Below the pieces are notes generated by a model. The model was not told the origin of the DNA and did no database searches. It saw nothing but the letters and a program-made list of their open reading frames with translations. From Oscillospiraceae bacterium (lineage in GTDB: Bacteria > Bacillota > Clostridia > Oscillospirales > CAG-272), in the NCBI GenBank assembly GCA_015063655.1, contig SVTU01000004.1:1-22707 (forward strand): a stretch of DNA of 22,707 nt, in the 5' to 3' direction. Made by a program: the position numbers and the translations under genes. Positions within the stretch are counted from its first letter, which is position 1. Every line of letters begins with the position of its first letter. Positions 15,412 to 22,707 of this stretch are shown in pieces.

Positions 15412-15530
15412 CCGTCATTCGCTCCAAGTGCGTAAAAACACTTTTGTGCAACTTGCTTGCTTTTCTTTGCGGTTCGAAAGAGAAAGATCGAGGAAAAGCC
15501 GACAAAATGATTTTATCACAAAAAATTCAC

Positions 15531-15559
15531 TTGACATTTTTCCGTTTTTCATGTAAAAT
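15531..15559 (+). promoter_or_regulatory. sigma-A promoter of the lipoprotein gene
   Basis: TTGACA (15531-15536), a 17-nt spacer and TAAAAT (15554-15559). The transcript would start near 15566, with a leader of about 53 nt ending in AAGGAGG (15606-15612). Confidence 0.85.
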
Positions 15560-15618
15560 AATATAGTATATAGGTAAGTGGCGGCATAAGACTGCCCAAA
15601 TGTCCAAGGAGGAAAACA

Positions 15619-17496
15619 ATGAATAAGAGACTTTTATGCCTTCTTTTGAGTGTGATCATGCTCTTGTCGGTCGGTTTGGTTGGCTGTAAGCAGAAAACAG
15701 ACGAGGAGCTGAACCAGGAGATTACCAAGAAAGCTTCCGAAAGCACGGTAACGCTTTCTATGTATCTGATGTGTGAGAAAGAGGTCACTGACGATCAGAA
15801 AGAGGCTATTGAGACGGCCGTGAACAGAATTACCAAGTCCAAGTTCAAGGCTGCTATCGAGCTTCATTACTTTACGGCTGACCAGTATTATGCCGCTCTG
15901 AAGGAAGCCTTCCAGAAGACCGACGATGCCAAGCTGGCAAGAGAAGAGGCTGCAGCGGCTCTGCGTGAGGCCATCAAGCGCGGCGAGGCAACGGCTGCAC
16001 CCACCGATACGGCAGAGACCGAGGCTCAAACTGTGGTGGTAGACGGCGTAACCGAGCTGTTCTATCCCGCCATCGATGAGCATCAGGTGGATATCTTCTA
16101 CCTTGGCGGTTATGATAACTTCTTCGATTTCTTGGCTGACGGCAGATTGGCTATGCTGGATGACGAGCTTTCGGGCGAGTCTAAGCAGCTGAAGTCGTAT
16201 ATTCCCGCTGAGCTTCTTTCCGTTTCCAAGGAGATCAACGGCGGTGTGTACGGTATTCCCAACAACCACGCCATCGGTGAGTATACATACCTTCTTTTGA
16301 ATAAGGAGATCCTTTCCAAGTATAACTACCGTGCAGGGGATAACTTCTACAAATCCGATCTCTTCACCTCCTTGACCTGTGATGAGGTAGCTGAGCTTCT
16401 CTCCTTGGTTAAGAGAAACGAGAACGGATACGTTCCGCTGAATTCCATGACGGGCGAGCTTGACGTGCTTAACGTTAAGTATTTCGGCTATAACGCAGAC
16501 GCATCCTCCACCAATGCCTTCTCGATCCTTGGCAGCACGTATGACCCTATGCTGACCTACAAGGCCAAGAACCAGTACTACGTAGCAAAGAACATCTTTA
16601 CCGATGAGGGCTTCAAGGAAGAGGCTCTGAAGCTTGCCGCCTATAAGGAAGCGGGCTACTACGGAACCGAGGCCGATGCCAACAAGCCCTTTGCCGTTGG
16701 CTACGTAAAGGGCGGTGCCGAGCTTGTCGAGAAGTATGGCGATCAGTATGAGATGGTTGCCGTTCAAGGCCCGATCATGACTACGGCTGACCTTTATTCC
16801 GATATGTTCTGCGTGAGCACAAGCTCTTCTTCTGTGTCTCGCAGCATGAAGATCATTACGTATCTGAACACCAATGCCGATTTCCGCAACCTGATCCTGT
16901 ACGGCATTGAGGACGAAAATTATAAGCTCGTTGAGAAGACGGGTGCTGACGGGGAGACCTATACGGTCGTTCGTCCCACCGAGGATAACACCTACTTCAT
17001 GAGCAAGGCAAAGACCGGTAACGAAATGCTGACGCTGCCCTTGGAGAGCGATCCCGTTTACAATCTCCACGATTATGAGAAGCAGCAGAACAGAAGCTTC
17101 TCCTTGGCACTGGACCTTGGCTTCGGCTTGCGTATGGGTAGCAAGGGTGAGAAGAGTGTGAACAGAGCCATGTGGGAAAAGGTGAATGCCTTCTCTAAGA
17201 CGATGTTTGACGAAATGATGGCATGCGATACTACGGCAGAGATGACCCTTTTCTTCGAGGGTAGATATGCCGTTGATCCCAATACGGGATTGCCTACCGA
17301 CGAGTACGAGATCGTACCCGCCGCACAGCGTGTTGGCCTGCTGGAGGAGTGGTTTGTTCTGTCAAGCCTGGATTACTCTCCCGAGAATACCTTGATGTAC
17401 AATCCTGAGAAGTTCGGTGAGGGCTATGGCTTCCATAATCTGTACAGAGCATGGTTGACGCAGATGGGTATCTATCAAGAGGATACGGGCGCATAA
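15619..17496 (+). CDS. lipoprotein resembling an extracellular solute-binding protein
   Basis: A 625-residue surface lipoprotein. Residues 1-22 are a signal peptide with lipobox LVGC, so C23 should be lipidated and the protein anchored to the outer face of the membrane. After it, an Ala/Glu-rich and probably helical or linker stretch (about 95-140) interrupts a sequence resembling family 1 (sugar type) solute-binding proteins of ABC importers. Examples are VDIFYLGGYDNFFDFLADG, GGVYGIPNNH (typically near the ligand site) and late aromatic-rich helices. It is longer than the usual 400-550 residues. No permease or ATPase gene is adjacent, and the gene has its own promoter and terminator, so it acts with transporter parts encoded elsewhere or has another binding role. 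The ligand is unknown. Confidence 0.8.
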   Translation: MNKRLLCLLLSVIMLLSVGLVGCKQKTDEELNQEITKKASESTVTLSMYLMCEKEVTDDQKEAIETAVNRITKSKFKAAIELHYFTADQYYAALKEAFQKTDDAKLAREEAAAALREAIKRGEATAAPTDTAETEAQTVVVDGVTELFYPAIDEHQVDIFYLGGYDNFFDFLADGRLAMLDDELSGESKQLKSYIPAELLSVSKEINGGVYGIPNNHAIGEYTYLLLNKEILSKYNYRAGDNFYKSDLFTSLTCDEVAELLSLVKRNENGYVPLNSMTGELDVLNVKYFGYNADASSTNAFSILGSTYDPMLTYKAKNQYYVAKNIFTDEGFKEEALKLAAYKEAGYYGTEADANKPFAVGYVKGGAELVEKYGDQYEMVAVQGPIMTTADLYSDMFCVSTSSSSVSRSMKIITYLNTNADFRNLILYGIEDENYKLVEKTGADGETYTVVRPTEDNTYFMSKAKTGNEMLTLPLESDPVYNLHDYEKQQNRSFSLALDLGFGLRMGSKGEKSVNRAMWEKVNAFSKTMFDEMMACDTTAEMTLFFEGRYAVDPNTGLPTDEYEIVPAAQRVGLLEEWFVLSSLDYSPENTLMYNPEKFGEGYGFHNLYRAWLTQMGIYQEDTGA

Positions 17497-17516
17497 AGAT
17501 ACCGTGAGATTTTATA

Positions 17517-17554
17517 GGGCTGTCTCAAGTATACGTTTGAGACAGCCCTGTTTT
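17517..17554 (+). terminator. intrinsic terminator after the lipoprotein gene
   Basis: GGGCTGTCTCAA pairs with TTGAGACAGCCC over 12 bp around GTATACGT, followed by TGTTTT. It ends only about 25 nt before the next start codon, so the HAD gene needs either read-through or a promoter I cannot see. Confidence 0.9.
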
Positions 17555-17579
17555 CATGAAGCGTAAAAGGAAAGATAAT

Positions 17580-18215
17580 ATGAAATATCAGCATATACTA
17601 TGGGATTTCAACGGGACACTGCTGGACGACGTGGCAATCGGCATTGAGGCCGTGAATGCTATGCTCAGCAAACGCTCTTTACCCGTGATTCCCGATAGGG
17701 AAAGCTACCGAGAGGTATTTGGCTTTCCTATTTCGGAATATTACCAAAGGCTTGGCTTTGATTTTGCCAAGGAGCCGTATGAGGTATTGGCTCCCGAATG
17801 GGTGCAAAACTATAAAGCCCTTTCTCCACGTGCCGCCGTGCGGGGGGAGGCTGTCTCTCTGCTGTTACATTGGCGGGAGCAGGGAATGGCTCAAACGCTG
17901 CTGTCGGCAACCGAGCAGGGTATGCTTGAGGAGCAGCTTCGCTCTCTTTCACTGTATGATCTGTTTGACGAGATCTGCGGACTCGACACCATTCATGCCC
18001 ATTCTAAGGTCGCCCTGGCAGAGGCTTGGCGAGAGAAGCATGCGCAGGCGCACGTTTTGGTTGTCGGAGACACGGTGCATGACGCCCAGGTGGCTGAGGC
18101 TATCGGTGCAGACTGTATCCTTGTGGAGGGAGGACATCAGTCAAGACGTATATTGGAGAGCACGGGCTATCCCGTTGCACGAGATTTTGCGCAGGTGCTT
18201 GCCGCAGTTGGTTGA
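17580..18215 (+). CDS. HAD-superfamily phosphatase-like hydrolase (DxN variant)
   Basis: A 211-residue HAD hydrolase with a helical cap, of the phosphoglycolate phosphatase-like group. Motif I reads WDFNGTLLDD, with nucleophile D9 but Asn11 where the usual acid/base Asp stands. S109 (LLSATEQ) is motif II, K143 motif III, and GDTVHD (163-168) motif IV, so the remaining active site is complete. I recall a Clostridia subgroup in which this Asn is usual, but I cannot verify it here. The substrate is unknown; a small phosphate ester is likely. ATG at 17580 is preferred because AAGGA lies 8 nt upstream. An earlier in-frame ATG at 17556 sits at the end of the terminator and has no ribosome site. It stands between a terminator and the nagB promoter. 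Confidence 0.88.
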   Translation: MKYQHILWDFNGTLLDDVAIGIEAVNAMLSKRSLPVIPDRESYREVFGFPISEYYQRLGFDFAKEPYEVLAPEWVQNYKALSPRAAVRGEAVSLLLHWREQGMAQTLLSATEQGMLEEQLRSLSLYDLFDEICGLDTIHAHSKVALAEAWREKHAQAHVLVVGDTVHDAQVAEAIGADCILVEGGHQSRRILESTGYPVARDFAQVLAAVG

Positions 18216-18264
18216 TTATTTGACTGTTTTGGTGTAGGATTTTCTTCCTGTTTTTCTGCAGGAC

Positions 18265-18319
18265 TTGACACCGATACCATAATATGCTACAATAAAGGCG
18301 GAAATATATGGGTATACCC
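18265..18319 (+). promoter_or_regulatory. nagB promoter with adjacent palindrome
   Basis: TTGACA (18265-18270), a 17-nt spacer and TACAAT (18288-18293) form a strong promoter. A perfect 10-bp palindrome GGGTATACCC (18310-18319) lies about ten bases past the expected start. That is a good position for a repressor to block transcription. The regulator is not identified. Confidence 0.7.
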
Positions 18320-18353
18320 CAAATAACGTACGGCGAAAGCCAAGGAGGATCAT

Positions 18354-19082
18354 ATGAAGGTTATTGTTACAAAGAATTATGAGGAAATGTCTGCTCTGGC
18401 AGCTAAGGAGTTTGCTGCTGTCATTCAGAACAAGGCTGATTGCGTTTTGGGACTTGCTACGGGAGATACCCCCATTGGTATGTACCGTGAGCTGGTTGCT
18501 ATGCACGAGAAGAATGGCTTGGACTTCTCCAAGGTAAGCAGTGTGAACCTTGACGAGTACTATCCCATCACGCCCGATAACGATCAGAGCTACCGCTACT
18601 TTATGAACTATCATCTGTTTGACCACGTCAATATCGACAAGGCCAACACCAACGTGCCCGACGGTACGGCTGTCGACCCCGACACCTTCTGCCGTGACTA
18701 TGAGGCTAAGATCGATGCCCTTGGCGGTATCGATATTCAGGTTTTGGGTATTGGCAGAAACGGTCACATCGGCTTCAACGAGCCAGATGCCAACGGTTTG
18801 ATTCCCGATACGCACCTGACCGACCTTACGGCCAACACCATCGAGGCTAACTCCCGCTTCTTCTCTTCTATGGATGAGGTTCCGAAGCAGGCACTCACCA
18901 TGGGTATCCACAGTGTGTTTAAGGCTCGCAAGATCGTGATCCTCGCCAGCGGTGAGGGTAAGGCAGACGCTGTTCGCGCTATGCTGGCAGGCAAGATCAC
19001 CACTACCTGCCCCGCCTCTCTGCTTTGCATCCACCCCGACGTTACGCTGATCTGCGACGAGGCTGCTTACTCTAAGGTGTAA
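18354..19082 (+). CDS. nagB: glucosamine-6-phosphate deaminase
   Basis: NagB converts glucosamine 6-phosphate to fructose 6-phosphate and ammonia, the last committed step of amino-sugar breakdown into glycolysis. The 242 residues match the short Gram-positive form, which is usually not allosteric. LATGDTPIG at 34-42 forms the phosphate loop. VNLDEY carries the catalytic D67, and GIGRNGHIGFNEP at 132-144 holds the ring-opening His (H138) and E143. AAGGAGG at 18342-18348 supports the start. nagA and a sugar transporter are not adjacent. The gene is a single transcription unit with its own promoter, a possible operator and a strong terminator. It could therefore respond to amino-sugar supply independently. 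Confidence 0.96.
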   Translation: MKVIVTKNYEEMSALAAKEFAAVIQNKADCVLGLATGDTPIGMYRELVAMHEKNGLDFSKVSSVNLDEYYPITPDNDQSYRYFMNYHLFDHVNIDKANTNVPDGTAVDPDTFCRDYEAKIDALGGIDIQVLGIGRNGHIGFNEPDANGLIPDTHLTDLTANTIEANSRFFSSMDEVPKQALTMGIHSVFKARKIVILASGEGKADAVRAMLAGKITTTCPASLLCIHPDVTLICDEAAYSKV

Positions 19083-19111
19083 GCACCGCAAGGCGAAAAG
19101 CTCTACACATG

Positions 19112-19155
19112 AAAAACGGCTGTTCAAGACCGCAGGTCTTGAACAGCCGTTTTTT
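19112..19155. terminator. strong bidirectional terminator after nagB
   Basis: AAAAACGGCTGTTCAAGACC pairs over 20 bp with its complement around GCA and runs into T residues. The A-run on the other side gives a T-run on the minus strand, so it can also stop transcripts from the convergent icd gene. Confidence 0.95.
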
Positions 19156-19173
19156 GTAAGACGCCCCGCCATG

Positions 19174-19206
19174 GAGCACAAGTCCGTTAAAAACGGACTT
19201 GTGCTC
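19174..19206. terminator. second perfect hairpin between nagB and icd
   Basis: GAGCACAAGTCCGTT and AACGGACTTGTGCTC form a 15-bp perfect stem around AAA. It has only three T residues on the plus strand and none on the minus strand. It probably protects the icd transcript end or backs up the terminator at 19112-19155. Confidence 0.55.
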
Positions 19207-19231
19207 TTTACGGGGTAATATTGATTGATTT

Positions 19232-20443
19232 TTACAGGCTCTTTTCCAAGCGTTCACGAATGGCGTGAATGAAATCGATGGAGTTGACGGCGGTGGCGGT
19301 GTAGCCCTCGCTGACAAGGCCGACAAGGTCCTTGGTCATGATGCCGTCATCCAGGGTCTTGATGCAGGCGGCCTCCAGCTTATCGGCAAAGTCCACAAGC
19401 TCGGAAAGGTCATCAAGCTCGCCTCTCTTGCGAAGTGCGCCCGACCATGCAAAGATGGTGGCGATGGGGTTGGTGGACGTCTCCTCACCCTTGAGGTAGC
19501 GATAGTAGTGGCGGGTGACCGTACCGTGAGCGGCCTCATATTCATACTTGCCGTCGGGGGAGACAAGCACCGAGGTCATCATGGCAAGAGAGCCAAAGGC
19601 GGTGGAGACCATATCGGACATGACGTCGCCGTCATAGTTCTTGCAGGCCCAGATGTAGCCGCCCTCGGAGCGGATGACACGTGCCACGGCATCGTCAATG
19701 AGGGTGTAGAAATAGGTGATGCCCAGCTCGTCAAACTTTTTCTTGTATTCCCGATCAAAGATGGCCTGGAAGGTCAGCTTGAAGGTTTGGTCATATTTCT
19801 TGGAGATGGTGTCCTTGGTGGCAAACCACAGATCCTGCTTGGTGTCGATGGCGTACTGGAAGCAGGAGCGGGCAAAGGATTCGATAGAGGAATCCTTATT
19901 GTACTGTCCCTGCAGCACACCGCCGCACTCAAAATCGTAGATTGTCTCACGGAACTCGCTTCCGTCCTCGCCCGTGAATACCAGCTCAGCCTTACCGGGG
20001 CAGGGCACACGGTGCTCGGTTGCCTTGTACACGTCGCCGTAAGCGTGACGGGCAATGGTGATGGGCTTTTTCCAGTTGCGCACGGCGGGCTTGATGGAAT
20101 CGATCAGAATGGGGGCACGGAACACCGTACCGTCAAGAATGGCGCGGATGGTGCCGTTGGGGCTCTTCCACATTTCGGAGAGGTTGTATTCCTCCACGCG
20201 CTGCTTGTTGGGCGTGATGGTGGCACACTTAACGGCAACGCCGTACTTCTGTGTGGCATACGCACTGTCAAAGGTGACCTTGTCCTTGGTGCGCTCACGC
20301 TCGGGAAGTCCCAGGTCGTAGTACTCGGTCTTCAGCTCAACGAAGGGGAGCAGCAGCTCGTCCTTGATCATCTGCCAAAGAATACGTGTCATTTCGTCGC
20401 CGTCCATTTCGACAAGCGGCGTCTTCATTTGGATTTTTTTCAT
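19232..20443 (-). CDS. icd: NADP-dependent isocitrate dehydrogenase
   Basis: This enzyme oxidises isocitrate to 2-oxoglutarate and CO2 with NADP+, supplying 2-oxoglutarate for glutamate. The 403-residue protein has the type II (eukaryote-like, homodimeric) pattern. It opens with TPLVEMDGDEMTRILW, then has ATITPNKQR at about 74-82, the isocitrate loop SPNGTIR at 94-100, and later Arg residues and RHAYGDVYK around 132-140. YDGDVMSDMV in the second half holds the metal-binding Asp. Type II rather than E. coli-like sequence is common in gut Clostridia with incomplete citrate cycles, where the role is biosynthetic. GGAGG (20453-20457) is 9 nt upstream of ATG. It follows the glycoside hydrolase gene after 98 nt. 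I see only a weak promoter-like pair there, so read-through is possible. Confidence 0.97.
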   Translation of the reverse strand: MKKIQMKTPLVEMDGDEMTRILWQMIKDELLLPFVELKTEYYDLGLPERERTKDKVTFDSAYATQKYGVAVKCATITPNKQRVEEYNLSEMWKSPNGTIRAILDGTVFRAPILIDSIKPAVRNWKKPITIARHAYGDVYKATEHRVPCPGKAELVFTGEDGSEFRETIYDFECGGVLQGQYNKDSSIESFARSCFQYAIDTKQDLWFATKDTISKKYDQTFKLTFQAIFDREYKKKFDELGITYFYTLIDDAVARVIRSEGGYIWACKNYDGDVMSDMVSTAFGSLAMMTSVLVSPDGKYEYEAAHGTVTRHYYRYLKGEETSTNPIATIFAWSGALRKRGELDDLSELVDFADKLEAACIKTLDDGIMTKDLVGLVSEGYTATAVNSIDFIHAIRERLEKSL

Positions 20444-20541
20444 AGTTCATTACCTCCGAACAATTTGAAAAATTATTTTGAACCCCAAGGGGGATCAATC
20501 GTTTGTTAATACGTCCGTGATAGCCTTGGCAATGGCTTGGA
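20444..20541 (-). promoter_or_regulatory. gap between the glycoside hydrolase gene and icd
   Basis: On the minus strand this gap contains AGCC/GGCT within GTCC/GGAC pairing and a CCCC-TT-GGGG stem, without a T-run. A weak promoter (TTGATC, 17 nt, TAATTT) is possible before icd. No gene is seen. Confidence 0.3.
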
Positions 20542-22551
20542 TTAGGGGACGATTTCGATGATGGCATGAATATCAAGGCGGGGCAGCTCTACGTACGCAC
20601 GGCCGTCACGCCACGTAAAGGGGAGTGTACGCCCCTCGGGCTGAAGTACAAGGGCGGTTGGCTTTTCTTTCGTGGAAAGGGAAAGGCAAATATCGCACAC
20701 GGGTGGCAGCACGTCGTCGGAGATCATGTCTTGGTTGGCGTGGTTGCCGCCGGCATTGATCAGCTGGATATAGAGACGGCCGTCCTTCTCAAGAGGCACA
20801 AGCTCCAAAAGTCCCGTAGCGGATTCTATGCGCACGGTAGGCGTATACAGCTCGTTTGCCATACGGCTGATCAGGGTGCGGTGCAGATACTGCGTACCCG
20901 ACAGGTATTGTGAGCCGATATCAAAGCCGATGGCACTGATCGTGCCTTCTCCGTAGGGAAGCGTAACGGCGAGTGGATCGTTTGTGCTCTCGTAGAGCGA
21001 GGGAGAGACGGTAGCGTATGCTTTCGCTCCGTCGGCTCTGATGATGCAGGGGGAGAAGACAGCTCCGCAAGGATCATCCCCCACAGTAAAGATGCAGGCA
21101 AGATCCGACGCTACTTTTCCTTCTGTGTGCCCATTGTCGGTGAAGCCTGCCACGGACGGACGGTCAAGGATGAGGCTGTCAACGCAGAAGGGCGCACCTG
21201 CCTCCGAAAATATACGGCAGGTATTCCGTCCTGCGAGCAACAGATGTCCGCCGTGCTTGGCGTAGTCAAGCAGAAGATCGATCGTGGATGAATCAAGTCC
21301 CTCATACAGCTCGGGAACGGTCAGCATTTTATATTTGCTTACCGTATCTGCTGCGAGCATATGCTCGGAAACGATGTCAAGCGTTTGCCCTGCGTCGCAC
21401 AGAAGGGCGCACAAGCCCATGATCTTTTCGTATCCGTTTCTCGACCACAGCCGTTTGGATTCTCTCGAACGGTCGTAGGTGGAAAGGAGCAGAGCCGTGT
21501 CGCACCTCGGCGTGCCGCGGAAGCAAAAGGCTTCTCTGGCTCGCATAAAGTCCGCTAAGGGGGAGAGGGCGCACAGCTCGGGCATGTGCAACGATCCGTC
21601 GGGGTGCTGTGCTACGTAGCATTGGAAGGCACCGCCAAGGGAGATCACAGCGGCGGCCTCCTGAAGAATTTGGGTAATATGCTTCGGGCAGTAGGCGGAA
21701 TTTGCTCCAATGGCCTGACGGAATCCCCAAGCCATGAGATCCCACGGCTTGCCTTGTCCTGCCAAAGCACGGGCGGCATAGCGAGCGGAATGGAAGGAGT
21801 TCTTGGGGTTCAGGTCACCCGATAAAAAATCCACGTTGGCGCACACCGGCTCGGGCATATGATCGCTGAAGGCCCAGTTGGAGCAGATCTGCAGGTCGGG
21901 GAAGCGTGCGTGCAGGGTATCTGCGTAATGGCGCAGATACCGACGGAACAGCTCTCGGTGATAGTCCCGATATTCGTGATAATAGGGATCAGCGGGTGTG
22001 GCGGGGATATGACCGCCAAGGTCGATACCCGTTTCCTTCTCAAAGGTGGCAAGGGACTCGGGGCGGAAGTCGGCTTGTGCTTTCCAGCAATCACCGTCCA
22101 CCCAAACGCCGTCCACCTCATACCGCTCAGCCAATTCGGTCAGCTGAGGAATCATCAAATCATCTACGTAAGTGCCGTCGGTGCGCGTAGCACCCTCGGC
22201 ATACGTGCCGTCTGCCATCCTTACGTTTTGGTCGGGATGCTCGCGGCAATATTTGATCTCGTAAACGCCCGAGTAGTGCATATACAGTGCCACATCCTCC
22301 TCGCGTGTTACCCGACGCCAAAGAGCAAGGGGATCAAAGGCAAAGTGAGGAATGGCGTTGCCGAGCTTGGAGGGATACGAGGTATAGCCGGGATGTCCCT
22401 TGCAGTCGATCTGCCAAAAGTCGGGGCGGAGAAGTCGGCATATTTCGCGTATGTCCTCCTCGCGCAGATTGCGCCCGATGACAGCCTCGTCCTCGGGCTT
22501 GGCGTGAAAATCACAGTGAATGCCGAAAAAAGAATCCTTGCGTGTTTTCAT
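20542..22551 (-). CDS. putative glycoside hydrolase with TIM barrel and GH42-like trimerisation domain
   Basis: A 669-residue protein with no signal peptide, so probably cytoplasmic. Residues 1-345 look like a (beta/alpha)8 barrel. WQIDCKGHPG at 46-55 and VDGVWVDGDCW at 146-156 resemble fucosidase-type hydrolases, where an Asp in W-x-D-G is the nucleophile (D152 here). The layout also recalls the uncharacterised GHL6 group. Residues 350-530 resemble the class I glutamine amidotransferase-like trimerisation domain of GH42 beta-galactosidases, with LLDYAKHGGHLLLAGRN at 427-443. A beta-rich tail follows. Substrate and catalytic acid are not identifiable. ATG at 22549-22551 is chosen because AAGGAG lies about 10 nt upstream and overlaps the stop of the previous gene. 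Co-transcription with a probable sugar isomerase suggests intracellular oligosaccharide breakdown. Confidence 0.8.
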   Translation of the reverse strand: MKTRKDSFFGIHCDFHAKPEDEAVIGRNLREEDIREICRLLRPDFWQIDCKGHPGYTSYPSKLGNAIPHFAFDPLALWRRVTREEDVALYMHYSGVYEIKYCREHPDQNVRMADGTYAEGATRTDGTYVDDLMIPQLTELAERYEVDGVWVDGDCWKAQADFRPESLATFEKETGIDLGGHIPATPADPYYHEYRDYHRELFRRYLRHYADTLHARFPDLQICSNWAFSDHMPEPVCANVDFLSGDLNPKNSFHSARYAARALAGQGKPWDLMAWGFRQAIGANSAYCPKHITQILQEAAAVISLGGAFQCYVAQHPDGSLHMPELCALSPLADFMRAREAFCFRGTPRCDTALLLSTYDRSRESKRLWSRNGYEKIMGLCALLCDAGQTLDIVSEHMLAADTVSKYKMLTVPELYEGLDSSTIDLLLDYAKHGGHLLLAGRNTCRIFSEAGAPFCVDSLILDRPSVAGFTDNGHTEGKVASDLACIFTVGDDPCGAVFSPCIIRADGAKAYATVSPSLYESTNDPLAVTLPYGEGTISAIGFDIGSQYLSGTQYLHRTLISRMANELYTPTVRIESATGLLELVPLEKDGRLYIQLINAGGNHANQDMISDDVLPPVCDICLSLSTKEKPTALVLQPEGRTLPFTWRDGRAYVELPRLDIHAIIEIVP

Positions 22552-22564
22552 TATGTAATTCTCC

Positions 22565-22707
22565 TTACATAGCAATGACCTTTTTGACCTTCTCGTAGGC
22601 AAGGGCAACGTATGCCTCGTAGGGCATATCGCCGTAGTTGAGGGCAACGCCATCCCGTCCTACTTTGTTTTGATAGCTCAGCTCGCTCATCAGGATACCG
22701 TTGTAGC
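22565..22707 (-). CDS. C-terminal end of a probable sugar phosphate isomerase/epimerase (partial)
   Basis: The last 46 or so residues of a protein cut by the right edge. The sequence ends MPYEAYVALAYEKVKKVIAM. An earlier part, YNGILMSELSYQNK, is followed by a Tyr-rich stretch. The pattern of a final beta strand ending in a Glu, then a helix with PYE...AYE...KK, resembles xylose isomerase-like TIM barrel proteins (AP endonuclease family 2). There is too little to be sure, and an unrelated dehydratase is possible. Its TAA overlaps the ribosome site of the glycoside hydrolase gene, 13 nt before that start, so the two genes belong to one operon. Confidence 0.55.
   Translation of the reverse strand, partial: YNGILMSELSYQNKVGRDGVALNYGDMPYEAYVALAYEKVKKVIAM

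Noticed and set aside
17556..17579. Longer HAD start at 17556
   Set aside because: It begins at the end of the terminator and has no ribosome binding site. ATG at 17580 has AAGGA 8 nt upstream and starts the fold directly.

Overview
The window looks like chromosome from a member of the Bacillota, class Clostridia, probably an uncultured gut-type lineage. The evidence is the dgt-dnaG-rpoD order, strong AGGAGG ribosome binding sites, near-consensus sigma-A promoters, a lipoprotein with a Gram-positive style signal, and secreted beta-helix proteins. Most genes are housekeeping genes. I see no phage, transposase, CRISPR array, rRNA or tRNA.

Left part (1-3000). A Gfo/Idh/MocA sugar oxidoreductase is cut by the left edge and has its own promoter. 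Next to it is a leftward two-gene operon, a DEDDh exonuclease with a zinc ribbon followed by thiI. It runs from a consensus promoter at 2937-2965 through a folded leader of about 120 nt and ends at a terminator at 489-529.

Accessory part (3000-7700). Four copies of a 171-194 bp non-coding palindromic element flank a two-gene unit. That unit has a strong promoter, a long leader with four hairpin units exposing the same CCCCAA sequence, a 922-residue secreted protein made of two homologous GLUG/beta-helix modules, a 51-residue microprotein and a strong terminator. This is the part most worth a second look.

Central part (7660-15340). A phosphoribosyltransferase and aspS form a rightward unit. 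They converge on ribF and share a bidirectional terminator with it. The dgt-dnaG-rpoD cluster follows, with dgt and dnaG overlapping by four bases.

Right part (15500-22707). An orphan lipoprotein resembling a solute-binding protein, a HAD-family phosphatase and nagB read rightward. Leftward are NADP-type isocitrate dehydrogenase, a putative glycoside hydrolase and the C-terminus of a probable sugar isomerase/epimerase. The isomerase-like gene and the hydrolase form one operon. With the oxidoreductase at the left edge and nagB, they suggest a glycan and amino-sugar catabolic lifestyle.
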